Assembly (NCBI GenBank): GCA_964187655.1
Contig: CAXLMP010000005.1
Location: 1 to 64,000, forward strand
Direction of reading: 5' to 3'
Length of the DNA: 64,000 nt
Origin: Lentimonas sp002292345
GTDB taxonomy: Bacteria; Verrucomicrobiota; Verrucomicrobiia; Opitutales; Coraliomargaritaceae
Shown here piece by piece: positions 1-9,464 of this stretch (positions are counted from its first letter, which is position 1; the number at the start of each line of letters is the position of its first letter). The notes under the pieces are model-generated. The model was not told the origin of the DNA. It did no database searches and was given only the letters and a program-made list of their open reading frames with translations. The translations under genes and the position numbers were made by a program.

Positions 1-82
1 TAAAAGATGGAAGGCTTACGTCCAACGATAAGCACAGAAAATGCCCCGTGAGTGGCTGGCGAAGCGCTCGAAATAACAGCGA

Positions 83-238
83 ATGAAGCTACTAACTACC
101 CTAACCTTCCTGCTCCTCACTACGACCGCCTCAGCGCTGCCTGAGTCTTACTATCAAGACATCTTTGCCGCAGAAATCGGTGGACGGACAGAGGTCACTG
201 GCTTAGATTCCGCCCTTTTACGTTCGATAAGAAAATGA
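83..238 (+). CDS. Short exported protein, probably a truncated gene
   Basis: A 51-codon open frame begins with a clear signal peptide (MKLLTTLTFLLLTTTASA) and continues with a soluble stretch containing IGGRTEV before ending in ..SALLRSIRK. It stops in an ATGA overlap with the next gene, so the two would be translationally coupled. The mature part is only about 33 residues. The segment from YYQDIF to GGRTEV resembles, from memory, the first residues of longer exported nuclease-like proteins, so this may be the 5' end of such a gene whose remainder is gone. That comparison is inference. It could also be a genuine short secreted peptide. Confidence 0.4.
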   Translation: MKLLTTLTFLLLTTTASALPESYYQDIFAAEIGGRTEVTGLDSALLRSIRK

Positions 239-1020
239 AACGCACACAGAACACAGAACTAAAGCAGACCGACCGTGTAAAACTGCTGCGCATGGTATTG
301 TTAGGCGTTGTCGCCACTGTCTTCTTAATGGCCATGATATTACCTGATCCTGGAGACTCTGGAAACGATCTCGGTCTTGCCGAATTCGCCGAGGATGTAA
401 GTCGCGCATTGCCATCTTACCGAATCGTAGAAGAGATTCCTTACGATGCGCCTATTAAGACCCAAATAGAGTATGAAGTGGTCTTGGAAGAATCGACTGA
501 TGCGGCTAACATTCAGATATTGCTGGAGCATCTACTAGATTTGGGGATCAAGCGACGCGGATACAGTTACCACGGTGGGAGACCAACCCACATATTCGCA
601 TACGTCTATCCCAGTGAAGAGCACACTGGCGCAAACTGGATAGGAATGGTCAGTCAGATCGGACGAGGTGCAACACCTAGATTTGAAATTAATAAGGAGT
701 TACTCAATTTACCGCCTCCCGATGAATGGGGATTTGGCTTATCGCTAGACCAGAGGAAAGAGCTTTTCCGCGAAGTATTCATACTCGAGAATACAGCACG
801 TATTCAAGCGGAGGCTACATATCCATCGCTGAACCCGATGTCACCGGGCTACTACAGTTCAGAAAGGGCAATGCCGATCATCATAAAGCAGCGAAATGAA
901 CAGATCCGGATTGAAAATAAGCTGCAAGAAGAGCTTTTTCAGCGATATGAAATTTCAGAAAATGACCTGAATGACATTGTCCTAGAAGGTATTAAGAACA
1001 ACTGGCCTCAGCCCCAATAA
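235..1020 (+). CDS. Membrane-anchored hypothetical protein
   Basis: The 261-residue protein has a charged N terminus, one transmembrane segment at about residues 20-36 (VLLGVVATVFLMAMIL) and a soluble remainder. No known catalytic motif is evident. A central region with YPSEEHTGANWIGM is compact and well formed, so this is very probably a real gene. The start ATG overlaps the stop of the preceding exported peptide (ATGA). The C-terminal 60 residues are rich in Glu, Arg and Asn and look helical. The likely topology is N-in with the bulk in the periplasm. Function is not recognised. Confidence 0.6.
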   Translation: MKRTQNTELKQTDRVKLLRMVLLGVVATVFLMAMILPDPGDSGNDLGLAEFAEDVSRALPSYRIVEEIPYDAPIKTQIEYEVVLEESTDAANIQILLEHLLDLGIKRRGYSYHGGRPTHIFAYVYPSEEHTGANWIGMVSQIGRGATPRFEINKELLNLPPPDEWGFGLSLDQRKELFREVFILENTARIQAEATYPSLNPMSPGYYSSERAMPIIIKQRNEQIRIENKLQEELFQRYEISENDLNDIVLEGIKNNWPQPQ

Positions 1021-1237
1021 AGCTAACAAGACAGTGGTGGGCACCTCCCCCTCATCATACCCACCGACCAGGCCGTCAAAGCGCTTCCACACGCGCGGTA
1101 GCTAATTAGCTTAATCGGCTAGTTATTTAGAGCGCTTTACCAGACAATGTTTCATACCCTAATTACGAGCTGACCGTGAAGCTGTGCGTAATCAATAAAT
1201 GAGCGCCGAACTGATGTTGTTAATTGTCATCAACAAA

Positions 1238-3436
1238 TCACGGGGTCTCTGGCTCGAGCCACTGCGAATTATTAACTTCGACTCGGAAGAATTTCTTCTC
1301 TCCCGATTGGCCATTTTTTTCAAAGTGACTCATCGCTCGACCCACGCCACGAAAGTTGACTAATTCAGACCAATTCGTGAGATCGGTGCTTTCCATCACC
1401 GAATAGCGGCGACCTTCAATTGATTGAAAATCAACTCGCAGATCATTATCATTCAGTAGCTCGACAGCCGCATTATAATCCGAATGCTGTTTTTGATAAA
1501 CACGGATGTAGTCGACCAAATATACCGTTTCGTCGGGTAAGCTCGAAGTATTGCCTCCGCCATTTCCGCCAATTGCCAGATTGAGCCACAACAATTGGCT
1601 GAAGGTACTGAAAGGTGCGATTCCCGGGTGGGCATGCGAATCCACGGCATTGAGGGTTGCTGGGTCGAACGAATTCAAGACCACTCCATCCATTGAGATG
1701 GTAGCCAAATCAGGCCCCCAGACCAGTTCCCATGTATGGAACTCGCCCACCCAAGAGGCTGGTAACGAGCTGACATTGATCGAGTAACCGTCCCAGAAAG
1801 CATTATAGCGGCCGCTGCCTGCCGTGGCAAAATTAGCCAGTATTCTACCATCGAAATTTTCCATCAGATCAATTTCTCCGGTGGCGGGCCACTCACCGCC
1901 CCCGACCGTCCAAATCGCCGGCCAGGTTCCCGGCAAATTCGTCACCTTGGCACGACACACAATTTTACCGTAGAGAAAATTGAACGAGTCTTCGGTCTTG
2001 ATACTACCCGAGGTCCAGAATGCAAACTGCCGACTCTGCCGCCAATCTGATGCGTTGGGGTCGTAGTTAGGATTGAGAACCTGCTCACGCTTGGCAGTAA
2101 TGACCAAGTGCCCACCGCTTTGGCTAAGGTTTTCTGCACGATAATACTGTTCTTCATTGTTCCGTTTAAAACCAACTTCAGGCTTCCACTTGGTTAGGTC
2201 GATACCGCCCTCGCTGGTGAACTCATCATTGAAAATTAATTGATAATCTCCTGTCGCAGGTGCGAGCGGCAACAGATTCGGCTCGGTTGCCACAAGACTG
2301 AGATCATCCACATAGACCGAGCTCGCACCGCCTGGGCCATTATAAATGTAGCAGGTAGCAGACGACATATCTTCACCCGTGGCAAACGCAACATCGACCG
2401 CTTGATAGGAGGCTGTGTCGAAAGATTGGCTCACCTCCGCACTCCCATAATCTTTCACTCCAATGTTTGCGCTGCCACCCACTGTCTTTACATATGCACG
2501 GAACGTGTAAGCGGTTTTGGGGAGAAGTCCCGTAATTGTTCTTGCCCAGCCACTATCGCCACTCGCATCACCTAGTTTGGCAGCAAATGAACCGGTATAG
2601 GCATCACTCTCAATGACTGTAGCATCACCCGATAAAGCCGAAGAAGCGCCCCACTCAAACCCTGGGCCTGGAATACTTACGTTGACTTCTTCGACTGTAA
2701 ATCGATCGACATGACTGGCTGTAAATAATGTACCAGACACACCTTCAGGCGCCAAGACCTGCAGCGTCCGCATCGCTGGAAGCAGTCCAGCCGCCTGGTA
2801 AGTGCCGCTATCTTCAACCAAGTAGCCGAGCGTTCCAATCTGTTTATTTTCGTCTAAATCCGTAACTTTCAAATTAATATAAAAAACGTTTGCGACCAAT
2901 GTGCGGGTGATCTCCATACGAATCGAAAACCAATTGGTATTGGTATTTGTGCCGCTGTAGGCATCGGCAAGACTCAGCGAAACATAATTCGATTCAGAAC
3001 CAAAACGAAGCGTATCATCACCCGCTAAACTGACGTCGACTCTAAGAGCGGGAATATTGTTACCAGGAGTGAGAATGTTGTCGGAAATCCCCAGAGCGAA
3101 GACCGGTGCTGATATAGGCGCATTCAGAAAGCTTTCACCGCGCCAGACCGCTTCAATCGCTACGGTCTCTTCGACTTCCAATGACGCGGCTAAGGGAGTG
3201 AAGTTAAGTGCCCGTGACCAGCTGACGCCGCACCTCGCATAACCTATACCACTTGTTTCAGCGGCCACCCAACTATCTTGCGCCCCCCAGTTTCGAACAC
3301 CATTGATTGTCGCTCCATCCGAGAACCCGTTACCGCTAGTAAACTCAGCATTTAACAACTGCGCGTGGAGTGGGCTGCTACAAGTAATGACTAGCATCAA
3401 CGCGATGCAGGAGCGGAGATTTACAGAGTTTAACAT
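1238..3436 (-). CDS. Secreted GH16 family endo-glycosidase with carbohydrate-binding module
   Basis: Starting at the ATG at 3436 gives 732 residues with a standard signal peptide ending ..SSPLHA; an upstream in-frame GTG at 3475 would add 13 residues in front of it, so I prefer the ATG. Domain order: a beta-rich, LamG-like region (about 25-255), a CBM4/9-like beta-sandwich (about 258-385), the GH16 catalytic domain (about 395-675), and a C-terminal beta domain of the kind common in verrucomicrobial exoenzymes. The catalytic motif GEIDLMEN (nucleophile E521, D523, acid/base E526) is the beta-bulge form ExDxxE found in laminarinases, agarases, porphyranases and carrageenases. The neighbouring sulfatases and GH2 enzymes favour a red-algal galactan over laminarin, but the sequence alone does not decide this. 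Confidence 0.88.
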   Translation of the reverse strand: MLNSVNLRSCIALMLVITCSSPLHAQLLNAEFTSGNGFSDGATINGVRNWGAQDSWVAAETSGIGYARCGVSWSRALNFTPLAASLEVEETVAIEAVWRGESFLNAPISAPVFALGISDNILTPGNNIPALRVDVSLAGDDTLRFGSESNYVSLSLADAYSGTNTNTNWFSIRMEITRTLVANVFYINLKVTDLDENKQIGTLGYLVEDSGTYQAAGLLPAMRTLQVLAPEGVSGTLFTASHVDRFTVEEVNVSIPGPGFEWGASSALSGDATVIESDAYTGSFAAKLGDASGDSGWARTITGLLPKTAYTFRAYVKTVGGSANIGVKDYGSAEVSQSFDTASYQAVDVAFATGEDMSSATCYIYNGPGGASSVYVDDLSLVATEPNLLPLAPATGDYQLIFNDEFTSEGGIDLTKWKPEVGFKRNNEEQYYRAENLSQSGGHLVITAKREQVLNPNYDPNASDWRQSRQFAFWTSGSIKTEDSFNFLYGKIVCRAKVTNLPGTWPAIWTVGGGEWPATGEIDLMENFDGRILANFATAGSGRYNAFWDGYSINVSSLPASWVGEFHTWELVWGPDLATISMDGVVLNSFDPATLNAVDSHAHPGIAPFSTFSQLLWLNLAIGGNGGGNTSSLPDETVYLVDYIRVYQKQHSDYNAAVELLNDNDLRVDFQSIEGRRYSVMESTDLTNWSELVNFRGVGRAMSHFEKNGQSGEKKFFRVEVNNSQWLEPETP

Positions 3437-3492
3437 CGTTTTTGTGAAGTTGTGGTTAAAGTAATAACTATTCACGTGTAAAGTTGTCTTAT

Positions 3493-3595
3493 TTAAAAGT
3501 CAACTCTGACCGTCAGATTCCTATCTGAGGCGGATGTCGGCGCAGTAGTTGCCCCAGCGCAGATGGTAGTCGAGGCGGTCTAAATGGGGTATGAG
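3493..3595 (-). pseudogene. 3' remnant of a second GH2 gene
   Basis: Read on the minus strand, this gap between genes encodes HLDRLDYHLRWGNYCADIR, nearly identical to the HLDRLDYHLRWGNYSADIR tail of the intact GH2 enzyme that ends at 4840. After ADIR the frame runs into a stop, but the next frame continues as ..NLTVRVDF and then stops at 3493-3495, which looks like the original C-terminal strand after a frameshift. The DNA match to the intact copy is good but not exact, so this is a diverged paralogue tail and not a fresh duplication. No GH2 body precedes it; the three small genes at 3596-4843 now sit there. Confidence 0.7.
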
Positions 3596-4072
3596 TTAGG
3601 TTATAATATTATTTAAATGGAAACCATCCACGGGCCAAGTTTTACCCTCTGTATCAAGAATGGCAAGCGTCTGACAATCGAGGGAAACCAATTCTGATTT
3701 GTTTAGGATCAAGGATATGAATTGACCTTGGGAAATCGAAATTTTGGAAAATTTCTTGCGGGCCATTTCCTCAATGGATGGGTCATTGATATCATCTCCA
3801 TTCAAGTAGGGCATCGGGAATATCCGTTTCATATTGCCATCACATCCCTCTACGCACGTAAGCATGATTTTGTGTTTTCCTTGATTCTCAAGAGCAAGCA
3901 CGATCCGATCACTTTCCGTTGTAACTTTTATAGCCAACGGCCCCGTCCCTGATCGTAAGCCAAGCACTCGAAACAGCCAGTCAACTAGCTTTTCAAAGGC
4001 GTCATCAACTAGGGTATAAACTAGAGCCAATCCAATCCCTAAAGCCACTATAATAATTGTAATTAAGTCCAT
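3596..4072 (-). CDS. Small membrane-anchored hypothetical protein
   Basis: This 158-residue protein starts with a hydrophobic helix (about residues 3-22) followed by a soluble domain of mainly beta character. The start overlaps the end of the preceding frameshifted gene by 10 bases (4063-4072), consistent with one transcript of three small genes downstream of the GH2 enzyme. No motif identifies it. Two cysteines in CVEGC might form a disulfide or bind metal. It is followed immediately by the remnant GH2 tail. Real gene likely, function unknown. Confidence 0.5.
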   Translation of the reverse strand: MDLITIIIVALGIGLALVYTLVDDAFEKLVDWLFRVLGLRSGTGPLAIKVTTESDRIVLALENQGKHKIMLTCVEGCDGNMKRIFPMPYLNGDDINDPSIEEMARKKFSKISISQGQFISLILNKSELVSLDCQTLAILDTEGKTWPVDGFHLNNIIT

Positions 4073-4381
4073 GTTTGTTCTGGTTTTGTTTTCATTTTAC
4101 GTACGATTGATTGAGCGCCTCTCGATATCCAATATACTGGCACGACAACCAAAACGAGGCCATAGGCCCAGCCAAGGCAGAGGGCGACCAATCGCGGGCC
4201 TCCATCGTGCGGGTTGAATGGGTGAGCGTATGCCCACTCAACATGGCGGCAGCCGAATTGCCCAGAACGCAACTGCGGCAACAAGCAGAAGGATACGTCG
4301 GAGCCACTTTCGCTTCTGCAAAGAGGCGAATATCGTAATGAGGGCTGGAATTGCAATGAGGGGCAACAAATAAGGATTCAT
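4063..4381 (-). pseudogene. Frameshifted small membrane protein gene
   Basis: From the ATG at 4381 the frame gives a convincing membrane protein start (MNPYLLPLIAIPALITIF, basic loop KRKWLRR, second helix ILLLVAAVAFWA) but stops at 4238 after 47 residues. The remainder continues in the neighbouring frame as ..HVEWAYAHPFNPHDGGPR followed by a third hydrophobic helix (LCLGWAYGLVLVVVPVYW), and stops at 4063. The break lies near 4255-4270. The ATG follows the previous gene's stop by three bases and the second frame's end overlaps the next start, so the original gene clearly spanned 4063-4381. Either a one-base insertion has broken it or the base is a sequencing error. Confidence 0.65.
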
Positions 4382-4384
4382 TTT

Positions 4385-4843
4385 TTAGATTCGGCTGCTG
4401 AGGACTGACTTCTGTTTGTTGGCGTTCGCGGTGCGAATGTTGCTGTCGACGATTGCAGCATCAACATGCTCTGCACCGAGATACTTTGTGATTAAACGCC
4501 TTGACTGTTCAAACATTGAAATGGCCTTCTCGTACTCTCCTCGTGCTGCGTAGATAATGCCGAGATTATTCAACGCTGCAGCCACTGTTGGTGAGTCCCC
4601 TTTTTTTAACCGATGAGTTAACTTGGCTGTGTCTTCAAGCAAGGATGCAAAGTCCGTAGCAAGCCCCTCTACTTCTTGCAGGGCGAGAAACTGCTGCTTC
4701 CTTGCTTCAATCGTCACAATCGCCGGACGATCTGGAGAGGCCCATTCTTCTCGTAATTCAGCATGTTGCCTTGCCTTCATAAAAACAACGAAGACAACCA
4801 AACCAATCGGAACGGCCAAGCCTACCCATTTGTATGTATTCAT
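4385..4843 (-). CDS. Membrane-anchored TPR protein
   Basis: The 152-residue protein has one N-terminal transmembrane helix (about 6-22), a charged helical linker, and a kinesin-light-chain-type TPR unit: ALNNLGIIYAARGEYEKAISMFEQS, split here as ALNNLGIIYAARGEYEK then AISMFEQSRR. TPR proteins mediate protein contacts; no partner can be named. The start overlaps the stop of the GH2 gene (ATGA at 4840-4843) and is preceded by AGGA, so translation is probably coupled to the GH2 enzyme. Two further small membrane-protein genes follow in the same transcript. Confidence 0.6.
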   Translation of the reverse strand: MNTYKWVGLAVPIGLVVFVVFMKARQHAELREEWASPDRPAIVTIEARKQQFLALQEVEGLATDFASLLEDTAKLTHRLKKGDSPTVAAALNNLGIIYAARGEYEKAISMFEQSRRLITKYLGAEHVDAAIVDSNIRTANANKQKSVLSSRI

Positions 4844-7800
4844 TGTTTTCCTACTTGGTGTAATTCCAACCTCACCACGCCATTATGTTGAGGTCTGGGG
4901 CGGATATCAGCGCTGTAATTCCCCCAACGAAGATGGTAGTCGAGGCGGTCGAGGTGGTAAAGGTAATACTTGGTGTCGCGGTATTGGCCGTAGCGGGCGG
5001 AGGTGTTTTTGCCGTCGCCATGGATGGTCAGAGCGAGCTTGGCATCCTCATCGGTGAGGGTGTAGTGGGTCAGGGCTCGCTTGGCGGCGATGGCCTCAAA
5101 GGTGAGTAGCTTGCCTGCTGGTGGATCCCAGCCCATGAAGTAGAAGTCCCAGTTATCTTTGTGCCAGGGCTGAGTCGGCTTCTCTGCCCAGGTAGCGCGT
5201 GCCTCGGAAAACAGGGGGATGCTGCCAGTAGGGGCCCCGATGTGGCCTAGCGGGTAGCTACTCCAGTAGGCCTCTTTATCCCAGCTGAGCTGGTCGAACT
5301 GGTCGCTGGTCTGGAACTTGATGCCAACTTCCAGATCAAGCGGGCCTTGCCTGGAGACCTTGCCCTCCGGCTCTGGTAATGGAGGGATGTCCTCGAAGAA
5401 GTATTTCACATCGAAACGCCCTTGCTTGCCAAAAGTGAATACATAGTGGACATCCATTTCAGCGAATGTTCCACGCACGTTGATTTTGGTCGCGTTTTCG
5501 TCACGATTGACGTGCATCTTGGTAAACTGCCAAGCGTCAATGTCCGGGCTTTCGTAGAGGTCCGATCCCATGGTCCAGCTTGGTTTGCTGCCAACCTCTG
5601 GGTTGATGCCTTTGATCATGTATTCCTCTTGCTTGAAGATGTGAGGGAAGGGGCCGACCAGAGGAATGGTTTGTCCGGCTTTGGTGATGCTTTGCATCAG
5701 GCCCGTGGTTTTATCCATGCGGTATTGCACACCATCTCCCTGGATGACGAATTCATTTCCTTCCGTGGAGACGGTGGGCATGCCCTGGATTTCCGGGGTG
5801 AGAGGAGCGGGCTTGGTTCCCAGCGAGATCTTGTAGTGGTCGATGACCTGCCCGGCGCTGTCGAGGAATGAGATGCCTATTTCCGTGCCTGTTTTCCAGT
5901 CGTCTGCGGGGAGCTTGATATGGCCTTTCTGGTGTGGCTCGATAGCAGGGAGGGCGGGTTCTGAGGTTTTGCCATTATAGGAGACGAGGAGTTTGACTTC
6001 GTTCAGAGAGGTGTGGTCAAAGCGGTTGTAAACAGGCAGGGTGATGGGCTCGTTGGGCACGACTTCCTTGAGCTGGGTTTGGAGTAGGCGGATCGGGCTG
6101 TAGGCCTTTTTCACATTCCAGAACTCAGGTTTGTGGCGGCGCCACTCATCAATAATTCCCCAGCGGGCAGTACCGGTGATGTTGCTTTTTTTACCGGTGA
6201 CGACTTGTTTGGCCTTGGCGGGTGGCAGCATGCGCATCGCGCCCTGGGTCGGGATCTTGGTGGGGTCTTCGACGATGGTCATGTCATCGACAAAGTTCCA
6301 GATGGCGGCTCCCACACTGCTGTCAGCGGGGAAGAGGTTAGCCCATGCCTTGTCAATGCTGCGTCCCCAGTAGTCGCGGGAGTTGGTGTCGTGCAGCCAG
6401 AGTTGCGCGGTATGGCCAAGCACATGCATCCATTCGTCGTAGATGGTGGGTAGAGGGTTTTGAGTGAAGTCTGCATCCCATTCCGGATAATGACCGCTAA
6501 GGACATCGTAGCTGTTGTGCTCCTTGTCCTTTTTTACCTGATAGGATGCAATCACGGGACGGGATGGGTCCTGCTGATGCGCGTAGTCATAGGAGGCCTG
6601 GAAGTTGGCACCATAGACGCTTTCGTTACAAATCGACCAGAGGATGACGGAGGGGTGGCTGCCGTAGTTGAGCAGGGTCTCGCGCAGTTGGTTGGTGAAG
6701 AGTTTTTCATACTGCGGGTCATCGTTCATGCCGACCGAGGGGCGGTTGGCTTTACCACAATCTAGCACGGCGGTTTCCAGGGTGACATAGAGGCCAAGCT
6801 GATCGCACTGCTCAATGAAGCCGTTACCGGGAGGGTAGTGGGAGGTGCGCACGAAGTTCATGTTCGCCTCCTTGAATAGCTCGGCATCGCGCTTGTCGAT
6901 AGCGAGCTCAGGGACAAAACCCTTGAGTGGGTTGACCAGGTGGCGGTTGGCGCCGCGGAGTTTCACCACCTTGCCATTGATCAGCATGTTTTTCTTTTCA
7001 TCAAAGCGAATGTCGCGGAAGCCGATTTGTTTGGAGTAAACCGCGGTCGCTTGGCCGGGGGTAGTGCTGGTGACTTGCAAGCGGTAGAGCACGGGCTTCT
7101 CAGCGGTCCAAGTCTGCGGAGCGTTGACTGGGGCAGTGAAGGTGACTTGCTTTTCACCCAAGGCACAGGAGTTCGGCGAGAGCGGGATTTCTTTTCCGCT
7201 AGGATCAAAGAGCTTGAAGGTGGCGACACCCTCGGTATGCGGGGTTGCAACTTGACCGATGATGGTGAGCTGCGCTGTTTTGCCATCTTCTGAGAAAGGA
7301 GAAGAGACGATGGGGAACTCAAAGAAGGTCTTCGGCCGTGCCTGCAGGGAGACACTGCGCACCAGACCACCAATGGGGCGCAGGCGCTTGCCGTTGAAGG
7401 CGATGTCCTTGGATTTATCGGTTAGTTCAAGAGAGATCCAGGCATCCTCACCCGGCTTGACCACGGAAGTAATATCACATTCCCACGGGGTCCAGCCGCC
7501 CTGGTGGTCGCGGATAAATTGGCCATTCACCCAGACGCGCGTGTAATCATGCGCGCCTTCAAAGCGCAGACGAATCTGCTGGCCGGCGAAGTCTGCCGGA
7601 ATGGAAATTTTTTTCTTATATGCGAAGGGGAGGTCTTCTTTGATAGCATGACCTTCACGGAAAACGTCCCCGGGAACGGGCATGGTTTTCCAGCCGGTCA
7701 GCGCGCCCTCTTCTTTCCAGAAGTCATTGGGCGCCGGCAGTTGGAAGTGCCACGTGCCATCCAGTGACACGTCGGGAGTTTTGACCCCATCCAGTTGATC

Positions 7801-7872
7801 CAGCGATGAGGCCTGCAGGCCGGCCACCAACGATGCGATCAAGCTCGCGAGTGCTATTTTACATGTTCTCAT
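4840..7872 (-). CDS. Secreted GH2 beta-galactosidase-like enzyme
   Basis: This 1010-residue protein has a signal peptide (to about residue 22), a GH2 jelly-roll sugar-binding domain (about 35-180), an immunoglobulin-like domain (about 185-290) and a TIM barrel (about 295-600). The acid/base is E417 in SICNES and the nucleophile E480 in PTIYDEW, both at the expected distances. A long C-terminal beta region (about 610-1010) is probably a galactosidase-type accessory domain. It should release terminal beta-linked sugars, galactose or a uronic acid, from oligosaccharides in the periplasm or outside. It sits downstream of three sulfatase genes on the same strand, so it probably acts on desulfated products. 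It is distinct from the LacZ-like GH2 at 15911. Confidence 0.85.
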   Translation of the reverse strand: MRTCKIALASLIASLVAGLQASSLDQLDGVKTPDVSLDGTWHFQLPAPNDFWKEEGALTGWKTMPVPGDVFREGHAIKEDLPFAYKKKISIPADFAGQQIRLRFEGAHDYTRVWVNGQFIRDHQGGWTPWECDITSVVKPGEDAWISLELTDKSKDIAFNGKRLRPIGGLVRSVSLQARPKTFFEFPIVSSPFSEDGKTAQLTIIGQVATPHTEGVATFKLFDPSGKEIPLSPNSCALGEKQVTFTAPVNAPQTWTAEKPVLYRLQVTSTTPGQATAVYSKQIGFRDIRFDEKKNMLINGKVVKLRGANRHLVNPLKGFVPELAIDKRDAELFKEANMNFVRTSHYPPGNGFIEQCDQLGLYVTLETAVLDCGKANRPSVGMNDDPQYEKLFTNQLRETLLNYGSHPSVILWSICNESVYGANFQASYDYAHQQDPSRPVIASYQVKKDKEHNSYDVLSGHYPEWDADFTQNPLPTIYDEWMHVLGHTAQLWLHDTNSRDYWGRSIDKAWANLFPADSSVGAAIWNFVDDMTIVEDPTKIPTQGAMRMLPPAKAKQVVTGKKSNITGTARWGIIDEWRRHKPEFWNVKKAYSPIRLLQTQLKEVVPNEPITLPVYNRFDHTSLNEVKLLVSYNGKTSEPALPAIEPHQKGHIKLPADDWKTGTEIGISFLDSAGQVIDHYKISLGTKPAPLTPEIQGMPTVSTEGNEFVIQGDGVQYRMDKTTGLMQSITKAGQTIPLVGPFPHIFKQEEYMIKGINPEVGSKPSWTMGSDLYESPDIDAWQFTKMHVNRDENATKINVRGTFAEMDVHYVFTFGKQGRFDVKYFFEDIPPLPEPEGKVSRQGPLDLEVGIKFQTSDQFDQLSWDKEAYWSSYPLGHIGAPTGSIPLFSEARATWAEKPTQPWHKDNWDFYFMGWDPPAGKLLTFEAIAAKRALTHYTLTDEDAKLALTIHGDGKNTSARYGQYRDTKYYLYHLDRLDYHLRWGNYSADIRPRPQHNGVVRLELHQVGKQ

Positions 7873-7902
7873 ATTTATACGATTGATTCTTCTTTTATAA
7901 AA

Positions 7903-9417
7903 TTACTCTGCTTTGCTGGACAGCTTGGCTTTGCGCCGAGCCACGTCGCCAGGGCCGCCCCACATTTCAGTCTTCGCTTTTTCCAGATCGCAATGGGGGT
8001 TTTTCTGCGGGATGACGGCATCCACATCCTTAAGCCAGGCATCCAGCAATAGATTCAACTCTTTGGTCACCTCTGGATTTGAGTGGCTTATATTTTGCGT
8101 CTCGGAGGTGTCGTGCTGGAGATTGAAAAGCTCTGTCGAACCGCTGTCATAATGCCTGATCAGCTTATAGTTGCCTTTGCGCACCACGCTGGCCGGCACA
8201 CTGGGGGCATTGTCTCGGTAGTGCGGGTGGTGCCAGAATATCGCCTTGTCCACGTTAATCCGCTTGCCGGCCAGCGCATTGAAGAAGCTTTGGCCATCCG
8301 TGTGCTGTTCCGGCTTAAGAGGCAATCCTGCGAGCTGCAGCATGGTGGGATAGATATCGGGAGTGTTGACCAGTTCCGTGCTTTTGGAGCCCGGAGCAAT
8401 GTGTCCGGGCCATTTCACGATGAGAGGCTCTTTAATGCCTCCTTCGTAGATGCCGCCCTTGTATCCTTTGTACGGGTAGTTGGAGGTGCAGGTGTGTCCG
8501 CCGTTGTCGGAATAAAAGAGTACCACCGTATTGTCCGCAAAGCCGTTGTCTTTGAGAGCCTGCATTAAACGCCCGACATTGTCATCGAGGATCTTGAGCA
8601 TCGCCGCATAGTCCGCGCGCTTCCAGTGCTGCGTTTTTTTCTTTGCTTCAAAGTATGCAATGCCTTCCTCGCGAGCGATGATCGGCATGTGCACCAGGTA
8701 GTACGACATGTAGATCAGGAAGGGTTGTTGATGGCCGCCGTCCCATTGTTGCCGTTGTATGCCGATGAGCTCAGCCGCCTTTGCCGTGAATACATCGGTG
8801 ATGGTATCGCCCTCTTTCCCACTAACATTCTTTTGCTTTTTCTTGAAGGGATAGAAGCGATTGGCTTCGCTTTGCTGCGCGCCGTATTCCTGCTCAAAGC
8901 CAAAGTCGGTCGGACTCCCCTTCCCCAGATGCCATTTGCCGAAGAACCAGGTGGCGTAGCCGCCCTCTTTCAGCGCCTGGCCAAAGGTGATCTCTTCTGG
9001 CGGCAGGAACTGCTGTTCCGGTTGTGATGCGGTAACGCCCCTGAATTGGGGTTGGAGCTGCCCCGGCAGAAAGTCGGTGAGCCGCAGGCGGGCAGGATAT
9101 TTCCCCGTGAGAATACTGGCGCGGGTCGGTGAGCACACTGGACTTGCCGCGTACGCATCGGTGAACAGCATACCCTGCCGAGCAAGTTCGTCGATGTTGG
9201 GCGTTTCGTGATAGGTATTGCCGTGTTCCAGGCCGTAGCACCCGAGGTCAGTAATGCCCAGGTCATCGGCGAACAAAATGACGATGTTCGGTTTTTCACT
9301 GAGCTTAAGGTTCTCCGTAGCCTTGTCTGCTTCTGTTTCAGCGTTGAGAGTTGGTGCCCACCATAATGTGGTGGAGAGCATCAACGCCCCGATGGCTATT
9401 TTGCGGCTGGTCATCAT
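7903..9417 (-). CDS. Secreted formylglycine-dependent sulfatase
   Basis: A type I sulfatase of about 504 residues. I take the ATG at 9417 because the signal peptide (ending ..APTLNA) starts there; a TTG at 9468 would put 17 hydrophilic residues ahead of it. The metal-binding ILFADDLG opens the domain, and the activation motif C-S-P-T-R (Cys95) is the cysteine type converted to formylglycine by the maturase at 23465. The segment GKWHLGKG and the later SDNGG metal site are intact. It removes sulfate esters from a polysaccharide or its oligosaccharides. It lies 30 bases upstream of the GH2 gene and is probably in the same operon. Confidence 0.9.
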   Translation of the reverse strand: MMTSRKIAIGALMLSTTLWWAPTLNAETEADKATENLKLSEKPNIVILFADDLGITDLGCYGLEHGNTYHETPNIDELARQGMLFTDAYAASPVCSPTRASILTGKYPARLRLTDFLPGQLQPQFRGVTASQPEQQFLPPEEITFGQALKEGGYATWFFGKWHLGKGSPTDFGFEQEYGAQQSEANRFYPFKKKQKNVSGKEGDTITDVFTAKAAELIGIQRQQWDGGHQQPFLIYMSYYLVHMPIIAREEGIAYFEAKKKTQHWKRADYAAMLKILDDNVGRLMQALKDNGFADNTVVLFYSDNGGHTCTSNYPYKGYKGGIYEGGIKEPLIVKWPGHIAPGSKSTELVNTPDIYPTMLQLAGLPLKPEQHTDGQSFFNALAGKRINVDKAIFWHHPHYRDNAPSVPASVVRKGNYKLIRHYDSGSTELFNLQHDTSETQNISHSNPEVTKELNLLLDAWLKDVDAVIPQKNPHCDLEKAKTEMWGGPGDVARRKAKLSSKAE

Positions 9418-9464
9418 CTGGGTGTCTTTTTTGATCAACTTGCTGTTTGTTGCTAACGCATCAT

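Noticed and set aside
1..1240. Possible integron attC sites near the two hypothetical genes
   Set aside because: A GTCCAAC core-like heptamer and a CTAACAAG after the second gene suggested cassettes, but no paired core sites with proper spacing were found.
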